From DATKXO01 sp035528995 (GTDB taxonomy: Bacteria > Planctomycetota > Phycisphaerae > UBA1845), in assembly GCA_035528995.1 (NCBI GenBank), contig DATKXO010000357.1, positions 1-9,794 of the forward strand: a stretch of 9,794 nt of DNA, written 5' to 3'. Positions 1 through 6,868 of the stretch are shown here, in pieces. The position numbers and the translations under genes were made by a program. The notes beneath the pieces are model-generated. The model saw only the letters and a program-made list of their open reading frames with translations, was not told the DNA's origin and did not search any database. The number at the start of each line of letters is the position of its first letter. The stretch's first letter is position 1.

Positions 1-161
1 GACGCCACCTGCCGACGGGCGTTGTCCACCCCGGCCCGTACCGTCCGCCCCAGCCGGTGGCTGCTCGACGGATTGCCGTGGTGCTCGCGAAGATACGGCT
101 GCATGGCGTCGGCCACCCGAGGGTCCAAAGGCGTCGTGGCGTTGTAGTCCAGGTAGATCAT
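1..161 (-). CDS. Cysteine desulfurase (NifS/IscS type, class V aminotransferase fold), N-terminal part
   Basis: Translating the minus strand from the ATG at 159-161 gives 53 complete codons open to the left edge, so the rest of the gene lies outside the window. The protein begins MIYLDYNATTPLDPRV, followed by M-x-PY, GNPSSSH, then R-x-G-x-x-NARRQVA. This is the characteristic start of PLP-dependent cysteine desulfurases, which take sulfur from cysteine as a persulfide for Fe-S cluster and thio-cofactor synthesis in the cytoplasm. The PLP lysine and persulfide cysteine lie in the missing part, so the NifS, IscS or SufS-like subtype cannot be settled. An AGGA sits 8 nt before the ATG. The gene diverges from the dehydrogenase at 373. 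The start, motif spacing and continuous frame make the family call strong. Confidence 0.88.
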   Translation of the reverse strand, partial: MIYLDYNATTPLDPRVADAMQPYLREHHGNPSSSHRLGRTVRAGVDNARRQVA

Positions 162-372
162 GGCAGATTCCTGTGCTCCAGTTTCGCAACGGCCTGCATC
201 ACCGCCGTCCGACTTGACCGTTGTGGTAGAATGCCCGACGACCGGCCTTTCAATGTGGGACCGGCTTGCCGGTGTGGGACCGGTTTCCAACCGGTCAAAA
301 CAGACGCCGGCCGCTCCAACTTCGATGAACTCAGTTTACCGCCCGGCAACACGGGCTGCGAGGTGACCAATC
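162..372. promoter_or_regulatory. Divergent intergenic region between cysteine desulfurase and serA-like genes
   Basis: This 211-base spacer must carry the promoters of both divergent genes. On the plus strand an extended -10-like element, TGGTAGAAT, spans 224-232 (hexamer TAGAAT at 227-232) with no good -35 at the usual distance. It would put the transcript start near 239, ahead of the dehydrogenase at 373. No clear minus-strand promoter is visible. The middle is occupied by palindromic repeats (254-300), listed separately, which would lie in the 5' untranslated region of the plus-strand transcript. Confidence 0.4.
254..300. repeat. Interspersed GGACCGG palindrome, one partial and one full copy
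   Basis: Two adjacent units begin TGTGGGACCGG, at 254 and 273. The second contains a perfect inverted repeat: GACCGGTT (278-285), a TCC loop, then AACCGGTC (289-296). The first is truncated, TGTGGGACCGGCTTGCCGG. A closely similar unit occurs at 7127-7151, nearly 7 kb away, so this is a dispersed element and not a gene-specific hairpin. There is no T-run after either strand's stem, so it is not a standard terminator. Read through on either strand it gives TGFQPV or GWKPVPH-like peptides, which are artefacts of the repeat. Confidence 0.7.
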
Positions 373-1332
373 ATGAAAGTCCTCATCGCCGACAAGTTCG
401 AGAAGGCCGGCCTGGAGCAGCTTCAGGCCATGGGATGCAACGTGACCCTCGACGCCGACCTCTCCGGAGAGTCCCTCCGCGACGCCGTCAGGGAAAACGG
501 GGCTCAGGTCCTGATCGTCCGTTCCACCAAGGTCCCGCCCGATGTCATCGAGGCCGGTAAGTCGCTTGAGCTGATTATCCGGGCCGGCGCCGGCTACGAC
601 ACCATCGACACCGCCGCCGCCAAGCAGCACGGCATCCGCGTCTGCAACTGCCCCGGAAAGAACTCCGTGGCCGTCGCCGAGCTCACTCTGGGCATGATGC
701 TCTCCCTCGACCGCCGCATCGTCGACAACACCCTCGACCTGCGCAACGGCGTCTGGGCCAAGAAGGAGTACAGCAAGGCCCGCGGCCTCAAGGGGCGCAC
801 CCTGGGCATCGTCGGCCTCGGACGCATCGGATACGAGATCGCCAAACGCGCCGCCGCCTTCGACATGAACCTCATCTACTCCGACGTCATCGATCAGAAG
901 GAAATCGAGAAGGAGCTCGGCATTCGCAAGGTCCCCTTCGAGCACCTCCTGGCCGAGGCCGACTTCGTCTCCCTCCACGTCCCCGGCGGTGCCGGCACCA
1001 GGCACATGATCAGCACCGACCAGTTCAAGATGATGAAGCCCACCGCCTTCGTTCTCAACTGCAGCCGCGGCGGAGTTGTCGACGAGAAGGCCCTGGTCGA
1101 GGCCGTCGAGAACGGCCGCATCGCCGGTGCCGGCCTGGACGTCTACGAGATCGAACCCCTCGCCACCGGTACCGTTTTCGAGGACTCCGTCATCAAGGCC
1201 GCCCGCGTCTACGGCACCCACCACATCGGCGCTTCCACGGAACAGGCCCAGCTAGCCGTCGCCGACGAGGTCGTCCGAATCATCGCCGAAAAGATGAAGG
1301 GCAACGACCCGCCCAACTGCGTCAACATGTAA
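373..1332 (+). CDS. serA: D-3-phosphoglycerate dehydrogenase-like D-2-hydroxyacid dehydrogenase, short form
   Basis: This 319-residue protein is an NAD-dependent D-2-hydroxyacid dehydrogenase, most likely oxidising 3-phosphoglycerate to 3-phosphohydroxypyruvate, the first step of serine synthesis. The Rossmann motif GLGRIG is at residues 148-153, followed by Asp171 where NAD-preferring enzymes hold an acidic residue. The catalytic trio is present: Arg232 in NCSRGGVVDE, Glu261 in LDVYEIEP and His284 in GTHHIGAST. All three are offset by 8 from E. coli SerA Arg240, Glu269 and His292. It ends soon after the substrate domain, so the C-terminal ACT serine-binding domain is missing and serine feedback of the E. 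coli kind is not expected. GAGGTGA (360-366) lies 6 nt before the ATG and fixes the start. Related specificities (glyoxylate, hydroxypyruvate) cannot be excluded. Confidence 0.88.
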   Translation: MKVLIADKFEKAGLEQLQAMGCNVTLDADLSGESLRDAVRENGAQVLIVRSTKVPPDVIEAGKSLELIIRAGAGYDTIDTAAAKQHGIRVCNCPGKNSVAVAELTLGMMLSLDRRIVDNTLDLRNGVWAKKEYSKARGLKGRTLGIVGLGRIGYEIAKRAAAFDMNLIYSDVIDQKEIEKELGIRKVPFEHLLAEADFVSLHVPGGAGTRHMISTDQFKMMKPTAFVLNCSRGGVVDEKALVEAVENGRIAGAGLDVYEIEPLATGTVFEDSVIKAARVYGTHHIGASTEQAQLAVADEVVRIIAEKMKGNDPPNCVNM

Positions 1333-1492
1333 AACCGCGCCGCACGCCCGGAGACATACACCCGGTTAAAAACGCACGCCCGACGAGCGCGCCAACCTCG
1401 CCCCGTCGACCTTTCACCCGATGCAGATCGCGCCCCGTTTGACTTGTGTGCGCCGCGGCGTCAGCATGCGCAGATCGCCCGGCGGACCGATC

Positions 1493-2500
1493 ATGGCACT
1501 CTTGGACTTCGACCTCGCCTGCATCTGGTGTAACGCCAGCCTTCACGGCGCGGATGTCGCCGGCCTCTGCCCTCGCTGCAACCACAAGGTCGGCGATACG
1601 CTGGATCCCGCTCTTCTCGATCCCGACACATTGGCGGTAGCGCGGGACGTCCCCTGCGTCGCCTGCCAATACAACCTGCGGACCCTGCCCGCCGGATCGC
1701 TCTGTCCCGAATGCGCCAGGCCCGTCGCCGACTCCCTCCGCCCCCGCGAACTCCATTACGCCGACCTTCGCTGGCTGCGCCGGGTACGTGGCGGCGTCAC
1801 ACGGTTGTTCGTCGCTATGATCGCCCTGCTTCTTGCAGTGCTGATTCTGGTTGTCGCTCAGTTCCCGGTGCCTTTCTTCGCGACCCTTCTCATCGTCATT
1901 GGGATGATCCTGGGAGTCATCGCCCTGTTCTTCGCCGTGGTGGGCGTCTTCCTTGCGACCGCGTCTGTCCCCAACGACCATGCGTCTCGAGGAGTCCGAG
2001 CTGCCCGGATCGCGGCCCGGGTGCTGCTGCTGTGGCCTGTCGTTTCTGTCGCGGGGAGGTTGTTAGGCATACCACCACTCTTCTGGGCGTTGAGCAGGCT
2101 CCCGCTAATGGCGGCCCCGATCATGGCCGTCCCGTGTGTGTTTGTCGCCTTGCGACATGTGGCCGGCTTCGGCCGCAGTCCCGCTCTTGCCAGGGCCATG
2201 ACGGTCATGATCTGCCTGATTATCGCCGGCATCGTTCTTGCATTCACCAGCATCGGCCTGTGGTGGTTGACCGCCGGCCCACCCGTTGTCACTACCACCA
2301 CCGGACCCGGCGGCACCACAATAGCTACGTCCGTCGTGGGTGGCGGACGTCGGCCGATCGTGCAGACGCTGTTGGGCCTGGCACGCGGCACATTGGTCCT
2401 GCTTGCCCTGGTAGGTTATGCCCTGGGTGGGTTTGTTCTGGCCAACTGTCGCGGACTACTGACCAAGGCCATCCAGGCTGCACCAAAACCGCCGACCTGA
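1493..2500 (+). CDS. Double zinc-ribbon, multi-pass membrane protein of unknown function
   Basis: The 335-residue protein starting MALLDFDL opens with two CxxC-x12-CxxC zinc ribbons: Cys10/13/26/29 and Cys55/58/71/74. The second reads C-x-x-C-x-YNLRTLP then CPEC, a ribbon I associate with planctomycete membrane proteins. From about residue 105 to the end there are about six hydrophobic segments, roughly 105-124, 129-156, and others around a VLLLWPVV stretch, an IMAVPCVF stretch, TVMICLIIAGIVL, and LVLLALVGYALGG. A Thr/Gly-rich loop (TTTTGPGGTT) separates the last two. The layout suggests cytoplasmic ribbons before an integral membrane domain; substrate and partner are unknown. I chose the ATG at 1493 because the ribbon starts just after it and GGCGGA lies upstream. 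In-frame starts at 1421 and 1466 would add Arg-rich residues without domain support. Confidence 0.72.
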   Translation: MALLDFDLACIWCNASLHGADVAGLCPRCNHKVGDTLDPALLDPDTLAVARDVPCVACQYNLRTLPAGSLCPECARPVADSLRPRELHYADLRWLRRVRGGVTRLFVAMIALLLAVLILVVAQFPVPFFATLLIVIGMILGVIALFFAVVGVFLATASVPNDHASRGVRAARIAARVLLLWPVVSVAGRLLGIPPLFWALSRLPLMAAPIMAVPCVFVALRHVAGFGRSPALARAMTVMICLIIAGIVLAFTSIGLWWLTAGPPVVTTTTGPGGTTIATSVVGGGRRPIVQTLLGLARGTLVLLALVGYALGGFVLANCRGLLTKAIQAAPKPPT

Positions 2501-3448
2501 TCAGCCCCTCAGCTTGCGAATCAACCGCCGAGTCTGATTCCGCACCAAATGCCAGATCGCTGGCCCCCTCGGCCGCGGCCCCGCGTCCAGGATGATGAAG
2601 CTCACGTCGTCGTGCGTCAGCTTCCGGCTTCCGGCGAACTCATACAGCGCCTCCACCAGCGCCCGCCCCAGCTCCTTCGCCGAACTCCGCCCGTGCGTCC
2701 TCAACACCTCCACCAGCCGGTCGGTCGAGAACAGCGCACCGTCCGGCCGAGGCGTCTCCAGCACGCCGTCCGAGAAGATCACCACCCGATCGCCCTCCTC
2801 GAGCGTGCTCATGCCCAGATCGAACCCCACGTCCTTTTGCACGCCCAGCGGAATGTTCGCCTGGCGCCCGCCGCGTTCCTCCGAACCGTCCAGGTCGCTG
2901 TCGTCCCCCTCGGCCAACGGCTGCCACTCGTCGGCCACCGCCCGGTAGTGCAGGGCCCGCGGATGACCGGCGTACCCGTAACGCAGCAAACCCCTCGGCG
3001 CGTAGTAGCAGATCAAAGCCGCCGTGGTCATAGCCTCGAACCCCGCGTCGACGGCCTGGCGATTCAGCGCTTCGAGCACCAGGTTCGGGTCCGGGTTGTT
3101 CATGTGCTTGCCCAGCAGGCGGTGGATCCACCCGCTCATCTGTGCGACCTGCTCGCCATGCCCCACCACGTCCGCCAGACACGCCCGCGTCATCAGCCCC
3201 GCGCTGCACGTGGACAGGTAGTGTACGTCCCCGCCCCGCGGCCCCCCGCACGGCCGCGAATAGACCCATCCCGTCATCCCGGGCAGCTTCACCTCCGTCT
3301 CGACGAACCGGTTCCCACCCCAAACCTCCGAGCAGACCAACTCCCGCGGCCCCTGCCCCTCAACCCCGCCTCCCATCCCTGCGGGCGCGCCCGTCCCCGC
3401 ACCGTCGCCCGCATTTTGATCGTCGGTCGTCGCTGTGCTCTTGCCCAT
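2501..3448 (-). CDS. PP2C-type serine/threonine phosphatase, SpoIIE/RsbU family
   Basis: The 315-residue protein carries the SpoIIE-type phosphatase domain from about residue 35 to 290: GGD at 72-74, LADVVGHG at 91-98, TTAAL at 141-145, AGHP at 160-163, PLGV at 200-203, GDRVVIFSDG at 219-228, and HDDVSFIIL from 279. Asp74, Asp93, Asp227 and Asp280/281 are the likely metal ligands. The family dephosphorylates phosphoserine or phosphothreonine, often on STAS anti-anti-sigma proteins in partner-switching pathways. The usual GGDxxD is GGDVHY here, with the second Asp replaced by Tyr77. Residues 1-30 are a Gly/Ala-rich linker; there is no N-terminal sensor, membrane or receiver domain. No STAS or anti-sigma gene is in view. 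The ATG (complement of 3446-3448) has only a weak Shine-Dalgarno, GGTAGAGAC. Confidence 0.85.
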   Translation of the reverse strand: MGKSTATTDDQNAGDGAGTGAPAGMGGGVEGQGPRELVCSEVWGGNRFVETEVKLPGMTGWVYSRPCGGPRGGDVHYLSTCSAGLMTRACLADVVGHGEQVAQMSGWIHRLLGKHMNNPDPNLVLEALNRQAVDAGFEAMTTAALICYYAPRGLLRYGYAGHPRALHYRAVADEWQPLAEGDDSDLDGSEERGGRQANIPLGVQKDVGFDLGMSTLEEGDRVVIFSDGVLETPRPDGALFSTDRLVEVLRTHGRSSAKELGRALVEALYEFAGSRKLTHDDVSFIILDAGPRPRGPAIWHLVRNQTRRLIRKLRG

Positions 3449-3525
3449 GTCTCTACCGTTGAAGATCGCCGCGCTTCAGCCCATACAACCAACGCCCGTC
3501 CCCGTCCATTCCCCGTTCCATCACG

Positions 3526-3554
3526 TAAATACCGGCAACCCCCGCCCCGGGCAA
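3526..3554 (-). promoter_or_regulatory. Candidate sigma-70-type promoter for the phosphatase gene
   Basis: On the minus strand, TTGCCC (complement of 3549-3554) is followed by exactly 17 bases and then TATTTA (complement of 3526-3531). Each hexamer matches four of six consensus positions. The element sits in otherwise very GC-rich sequence and predicts a start near 3519, about 70 nt before the phosphatase ATG. It lies downstream of the terminator at 3672-3714, which would isolate the phosphatase transcript from the exported-protein gene. Hexamer matches alone are weak evidence. Confidence 0.4.
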
Positions 3555-3671
3555 CCGAGCACAGCTTCATTCCACCGCAGAAGAACGCCCGTCCCCCGCG
3601 CCAGCGCGGAATGAGCATGCCCCCACGCGCCACGCCCCCACGCGAACCGTCCACCCGCCACGCCCCCCAAC

Positions 3672-3714
3672 AAAAACCCGCCCGCGGCCCACGAGAAGTG
3701 AACACACGGGCGGG
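3672..3714 (-). terminator. Intrinsic terminator, minus strand
   Basis: On the minus strand CCCGCCCG (complement of 3707-3714) pairs perfectly with CGGGCGGG (complement of 3677-3684), followed immediately by TTTTTG. The loop is long (22 nt), but the 8-bp all-GC stem plus U-run has the classic form. It lies 35 nt past the stop of the dockerin-like fragment (3749) and about 240 nt past the stop of the exported-protein gene. It would end minus-strand transcripts before they enter the phosphatase gene. Confidence 0.65.
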
Positions 3715-3748
3715 AGATGCTGTCCAATTCAATCCCAGCGCCGAACCC

Positions 3749-3907
3749 CTACGGGCAGGGACACGGCGCCGCGCCGACGCTCCCCAGACGGGCCTTCACC
3801 GACGACTTGTCTGCCGTGTCGATCCTGCAGTCCCGGCGGATCTCGTACTGCACGTTGGGCCGCGTCCCGGGCAGCCCGAGCCCCGACTTCCTGCCCCTGG
3901 GCCGCCC
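3749..3907 (-). pseudogene. C-terminal remnant resembling a dockerin-type repeat
   Basis: The minus-strand frame ending in TAG at 3749-3751 reads, over its last 52 codons, through RPNVQYEIRRDC then RIDTADKSSVKARLG to APCPCP. About 94% of these codons end in G or C, like the real genes here. The second part resembles the second half of a type I dockerin (DxNxDGxIxxxDxxxVxxxLG), common at the C-terminus of exported planctomycete proteins. Several ligand positions are altered: D-to-E, N-to-R and G-to-C. No ATG, GTG or TTG lies between the stop of the upstream gene and this stretch, and the frame upstream of about 3907 is shifted relative to that gene. I read it as the surviving tail of a lost or frameshifted gene, still followed by its terminator. 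The dockerin assignment is from motif shape only. Confidence 0.38.
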
Positions 3908-3951
3908 ATCCGACCCACGCCGCGAGAGTATGCCGCAACGTCCAGACGCGG

Positions 3952-6177
3952 CTACGAACTCATGAATGATGATCTCCGTCGCCTCATGATTACCACCCCG
4001 GCCGTCACCACCAGCAGCCCCAGCACGATCAGTCCCCATTCGGAGACGGTCGGAATGGGCGGTTGGTCGCAGGCGTCGTCGATGTCGTTCCCGTTCGCGT
4101 CGCCCAGACATGGTAGGCCGTTGCCCGGCGACCAACCCTCGAGCTCATCGCAGCATAGCGGGTCGGCGTTCTGGCAACTGCCGTCGTCGAAGCAACACGC
4201 CTCCTCCTCGGTACACACTGTTTCCAGCCCCTGCGCCATACCGCCGAGGTCGTCGCAACACAGGGGGTCTATGTCCACACAGGTCCCGTCCGCCAGGCAG
4301 CAGCCCTGCGGTTCGGTGCAGGCTGTCCCGGCGCCCTGCGCAGTGCCGCCTTGAGAGGCGCAATCATCCACTGGCAGGTTGGCGCAGAGACCGCTGCTGA
4401 AACAGCACGCCTGCTCGCACGCGTCGTTGATTCCGTTACTGTCATTGTCGTTGAGGCATTGAGCCACGTACCCGGCAACACCTCCCATCGCTTCGCAGCA
4501 TGCCAGGTCGGCGTCGATGCAGGTTGCCCCCCCGTTCGAGCAGCATGCCCACATTCCCAAGCACTCCGATCCTGGCCCCAATGCTGTGCCGCCCAGATCA
4601 TCGCAACACAAGGGGTCCACCATGATGCAGGTGTGGTCGGGGAGGCAGCAAGCCTCGGCTTCCGTGCATGCCGTGCCCGCGCCCTGCCAAGCGCCTCCCG
4701 CTAGGTTGCAGCAGGTCTCTGTGGTCGTAACACACGACAGATCGGGCAAACAGCACCCGCCCGTCGGCTGGCACGTTGTCCCGGGGCCTTGGGCCTCTCC
4801 GCCCTGCACGCTGCAATCGTCCGGCGTTAACTCGACACAACTGCCATCATCGAAGCAGCATTCTTCCGGGCACTCGTCATCACACAGGAAATCATCCTGA
4901 ACTGATATGTCGTGAGTGTCCACGGCCCACGGCCATTCATCCACCGGGAGGGCGTGCCACGTGAGGGCATGATCGTCCTCGGCGGGGTTCCAATCGCCAG
5001 GAGACAATGGGACGTACTGTTGCTGAAGACAGGTGTGTCCGTCGGGATCGAGCTTCGCGATCACACCGTCCTCTCCCCCGGCGCCCCAGTCTGACGTGGC
5101 GCCGGCGATCCATAGACGCTGCTCGATATCTTCGGCCACGCCGTATGCGACACCCTCTGCCCAGCCTCGGATCCACCGAGCGCTACCGTTGGTCGCCCAA
5201 CTGCCCGCGAGGAAGTGGGTGCCAAGCCCTCCGGCAACCACGAGGTCGTGATCACCGGAGGTTTGGATGATGCTGTGGCCCACCGAGTCAGCCGCAAGCT
5301 TCTTCTGCCAATACGGCACGGCTGAGCCCGTGCAATTCCGCTTTGATACGAATAGATGACCGGCAGTATCACCAGTCAGCACCAGCGCGCCGTCGTTTGC
5401 CAGCGTGATAGAGTGGCCGACCGAGTCGTCGTCGTCTTCCTGGATCCAGCGTCCCCACTCGGCGAGCAGCAGACCGGACTTGATCCTCGCAAGGAGCACA
5501 CGCCGGTCGTCTCCCGGGGCCAGCAGCCCGCCGACGACGATGTAATCGCCATCACAAGCCTCAACCAGAGACTCGCCCCAATACTCATACAGTGGCGTGA
5601 GGGGCCGGCGGAAACCTGAAGCCCTCACAAGGCTACCGTCGGCAGCAGCGAACTTGGCCATCAGAACCGAGTATTCCAGCGCGTCGTTCCACACGGTGCC
5701 GGTGACCACGAGGTCGCCGCTCGAGTCCCTGATGACGTCGTACCCCCGCAGCTCGTAACCCCCGCTTGAATCGGTCAGCACCGTCGTCCAGACTTCGACT
5801 CCGGACGCGGTGAACCTGGAGAGCAGCAGGTGGTCCCCCGGTCCCCCGACGCTGCTCGTGTGCCCCGTGGCCACGAAATCCCCGCCGGGAAGCTCGATCA
5901 CACTGCGCCCCTCCTCGTCACCGGTGCCTCCCAACCTCTTGGTCCACACGAAGTCCCCGCAGTCATCAAACTTGACCAGGAGAACATCCTTGCCCTGTGA
6001 CCCGTAAGTCGTGTAGCCGACGGCGACGGCACAACCGTCCGACGTTCCGATCACGTCGTAGAAAGTGTCGTCGGCACTCAGTCCGACAGCCTCGACCACT
6101 CCATCATCTTGACCCAAGGCCCTTCCATGGAGGGCCAGTAGCGCCACGCCAAGCGCCAACCATGTCCGCTTCTTCAT
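3952..6177 (-). CDS. Exported propeller and Cys-rich repeat protein with IPTL-CTERM sorting signal
   Basis: The 741-residue precursor starts MKKRTWLALGVALLALHG, a clear signal peptide probably cut near residue 22 (ALG-Q). Residues about 37-385 hold roughly seven repeats of 45-50 residues, each with G-x-SV/DVI, a gap, VVTG or VAVG, then LLVKF-like strands and a Trp, consistent with a seven-bladed beta-propeller. Residues 440-690 contain seven Cys-rich units of 30 residues (CC-x5-C-x7-CC or DC to C), mostly repeating every 35 residues. Acidic DxNxNxIxDAC segments, probably Ca-binding, follow units 4 and 7. IPTVSEWG at 708-715, a hydrophobic helix and RRRR at 732-735 form an IPTL-CTERM-type sorting signal, so the mature protein should be surface-anchored or released after sorting. 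GAGAGGTGG (complement of 6181-6189) precedes this ATG; the frame is open upstream to 6447 but Arg-rich and non-coding in style. Its ligand is unknown. Confidence 0.83.
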   Translation of the reverse strand: MKKRTWLALGVALLALHGRALGQDDGVVEAVGLSADDTFYDVIGTSDGCAVAVGYTTYGSQGKDVLLVKFDDCGDFVWTKRLGGTGDEEGRSVIELPGGDFVATGHTSSVGGPGDHLLLSRFTASGVEVWTTVLTDSSGGYELRGYDVIRDSSGDLVVTGTVWNDALEYSVLMAKFAAADGSLVRASGFRRPLTPLYEYWGESLVEACDGDYIVVGGLLAPGDDRRVLLARIKSGLLLAEWGRWIQEDDDDSVGHSITLANDGALVLTGDTAGHLFVSKRNCTGSAVPYWQKKLAADSVGHSIIQTSGDHDLVVAGGLGTHFLAGSWATNGSARWIRGWAEGVAYGVAEDIEQRLWIAGATSDWGAGGEDGVIAKLDPDGHTCLQQQYVPLSPGDWNPAEDDHALTWHALPVDEWPWAVDTHDISVQDDFLCDDECPEECCFDDGSCVELTPDDCSVQGGEAQGPGTTCQPTGGCCLPDLSCVTTTETCCNLAGGAWQGAGTACTEAEACCLPDHTCIMVDPLCCDDLGGTALGPGSECLGMWACCSNGGATCIDADLACCEAMGGVAGYVAQCLNDNDSNGINDACEQACCFSSGLCANLPVDDCASQGGTAQGAGTACTEPQGCCLADGTCVDIDPLCCDDLGGMAQGLETVCTEEEACCFDDGSCQNADPLCCDELEGWSPGNGLPCLGDANGNDIDDACDQPPIPTVSEWGLIVLGLLVVTAGVVIMRRRRSSFMSS
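4085..4860 (-). repeat. In-gene tandem repeats of about 105 bp encoding the Cys-rich units
   Basis: Within the exported-protein gene the seven CC-x5-C units recur with a period of 105 bases (35 codons), except for one longer step where a DNDSNGINDACEQ insert follows unit 4. At DNA level the plus strand shows recurring blocks such as TCGCAACACA followed by GGGGTC (near 4253 and 4600) and CAGGCAGCAG-like segments. The nucleotide similarity is partial, meaning old duplications that have diverged while keeping the cysteines. Such arrays can gain or lose units by recombination. Confidence 0.7.
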
Positions 6178-6868
6178 GAGCCACCTCTCGTTCCGCCCGT
6201 AACGTGCTCTTGGAAACGACGGCCATGGGCTCGCGGGTACGGGCGTCACCCGCGGCCACAGCGATCGGCTTCTCACGTCGTCTACCCGACCTGCAAAACA
6301 GAACCGTCGGGAGCCTCGCTCTTCCGGCTCGCCACCATTCGCCCCGATGCAGGCCGCCTTCCTCGATCCGCACCGGGCGACGGCAAAGCGCCGCTCGGCC
6401 TCAGCGCCGCCGACGCAACGCCGGCCCCGCGCCCGAGCAGCGCCCATCCCGACCGCTCACCTCCTGCTCCCCTGACCCGTTTGCCCGAAGCGATACGCCA
6501 AGCCCGTCCGCGACACCCCGACTGGTCACAGAGACCGCGTTTCGTCTTCGCTTTGGAAAGGTGTTGGACCGCTCGATCCGACCTTGCTCTTCAGCCGGGC
6601 AACGGCCTGGCCGGAACTAGCGAGCGATTCCGCCTCCTGACCCCGACGGTCCCATAACCCATCTATCCTACCCTCTAGAACGTCATGAAATCCAGTACAA
6701 CAGTAGCACAAATGTACCATTCTCAAACTCAGACCGCATCAAGCCCCCGCCCACCCGCGTCCTCGCCAGCGCCAGCACCGTGTCACAGATGACCACGTCG
6801 GCTCCCGGCCGCATCCGCCGCAAGGCGCGCCCGAAACCCGGGCGCTCTGCCCCGCCCGCTGACTACGG
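6178..6868. other. Gene-poor region upstream of the exported-protein gene
   Basis: I find no convincing gene here. The open frames that cross it are Arg/Pro/Ser-rich and show no motif. An AT-richer patch at about 6661-6735 stands out from the GC-rich background and is a plausible promoter or regulatory site, but no hexamer pair at proper spacing is convincing. A minus-strand frame at 6683-6862 (60 codons including stop, bounded by a TAG at 6863-6865) has high G/C third positions and reads through GADVVICDTVLALAR, but it has no start with a ribosome-binding site and no family I recognise. Confidence 0.5.

Noticed and set aside
278..296. Rho-independent terminator for either divergent gene
   Set aside because: The stem is in the 5' region of both genes, has no U-run directly after it on either strand, and recurs elsewhere as a dispersed repeat.
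331..1224. Long minus-strand open frame antisense to the dehydrogenase
   Set aside because: It is a low-complexity Asp/Gly/Val/Leu-rich product of reading GC-rich codons backwards. The plus-strand gene has a full set of catalytic residues and a good ribosome-binding site.
1333..1367. Terminator after the dehydrogenase gene
   Set aside because: Only a 5-bp AACCG/CGGTT pairing with a 25-base loop is present, which is too weak to call.
2549..4354. 601-codon plus-strand open frame across the phosphatase and exported-protein genes
   Set aside because: It is Arg/Pro/His-rich, has no motif, and is antisense to two genes with clear domains. Lack of stops follows from GC content.
6178..6447. In-frame 90-residue extension of the exported protein
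   Set aside because: It would bury the signal peptide internally and is Arg/Ala-rich. GAGAGGTGG precedes the ATG at 6177.
6204..6620. 138-codon plus-strand open frame upstream of the exported-protein gene
   Set aside because: It is Arg/Pro/Ser-rich throughout, with no ribosome-binding site or motif.
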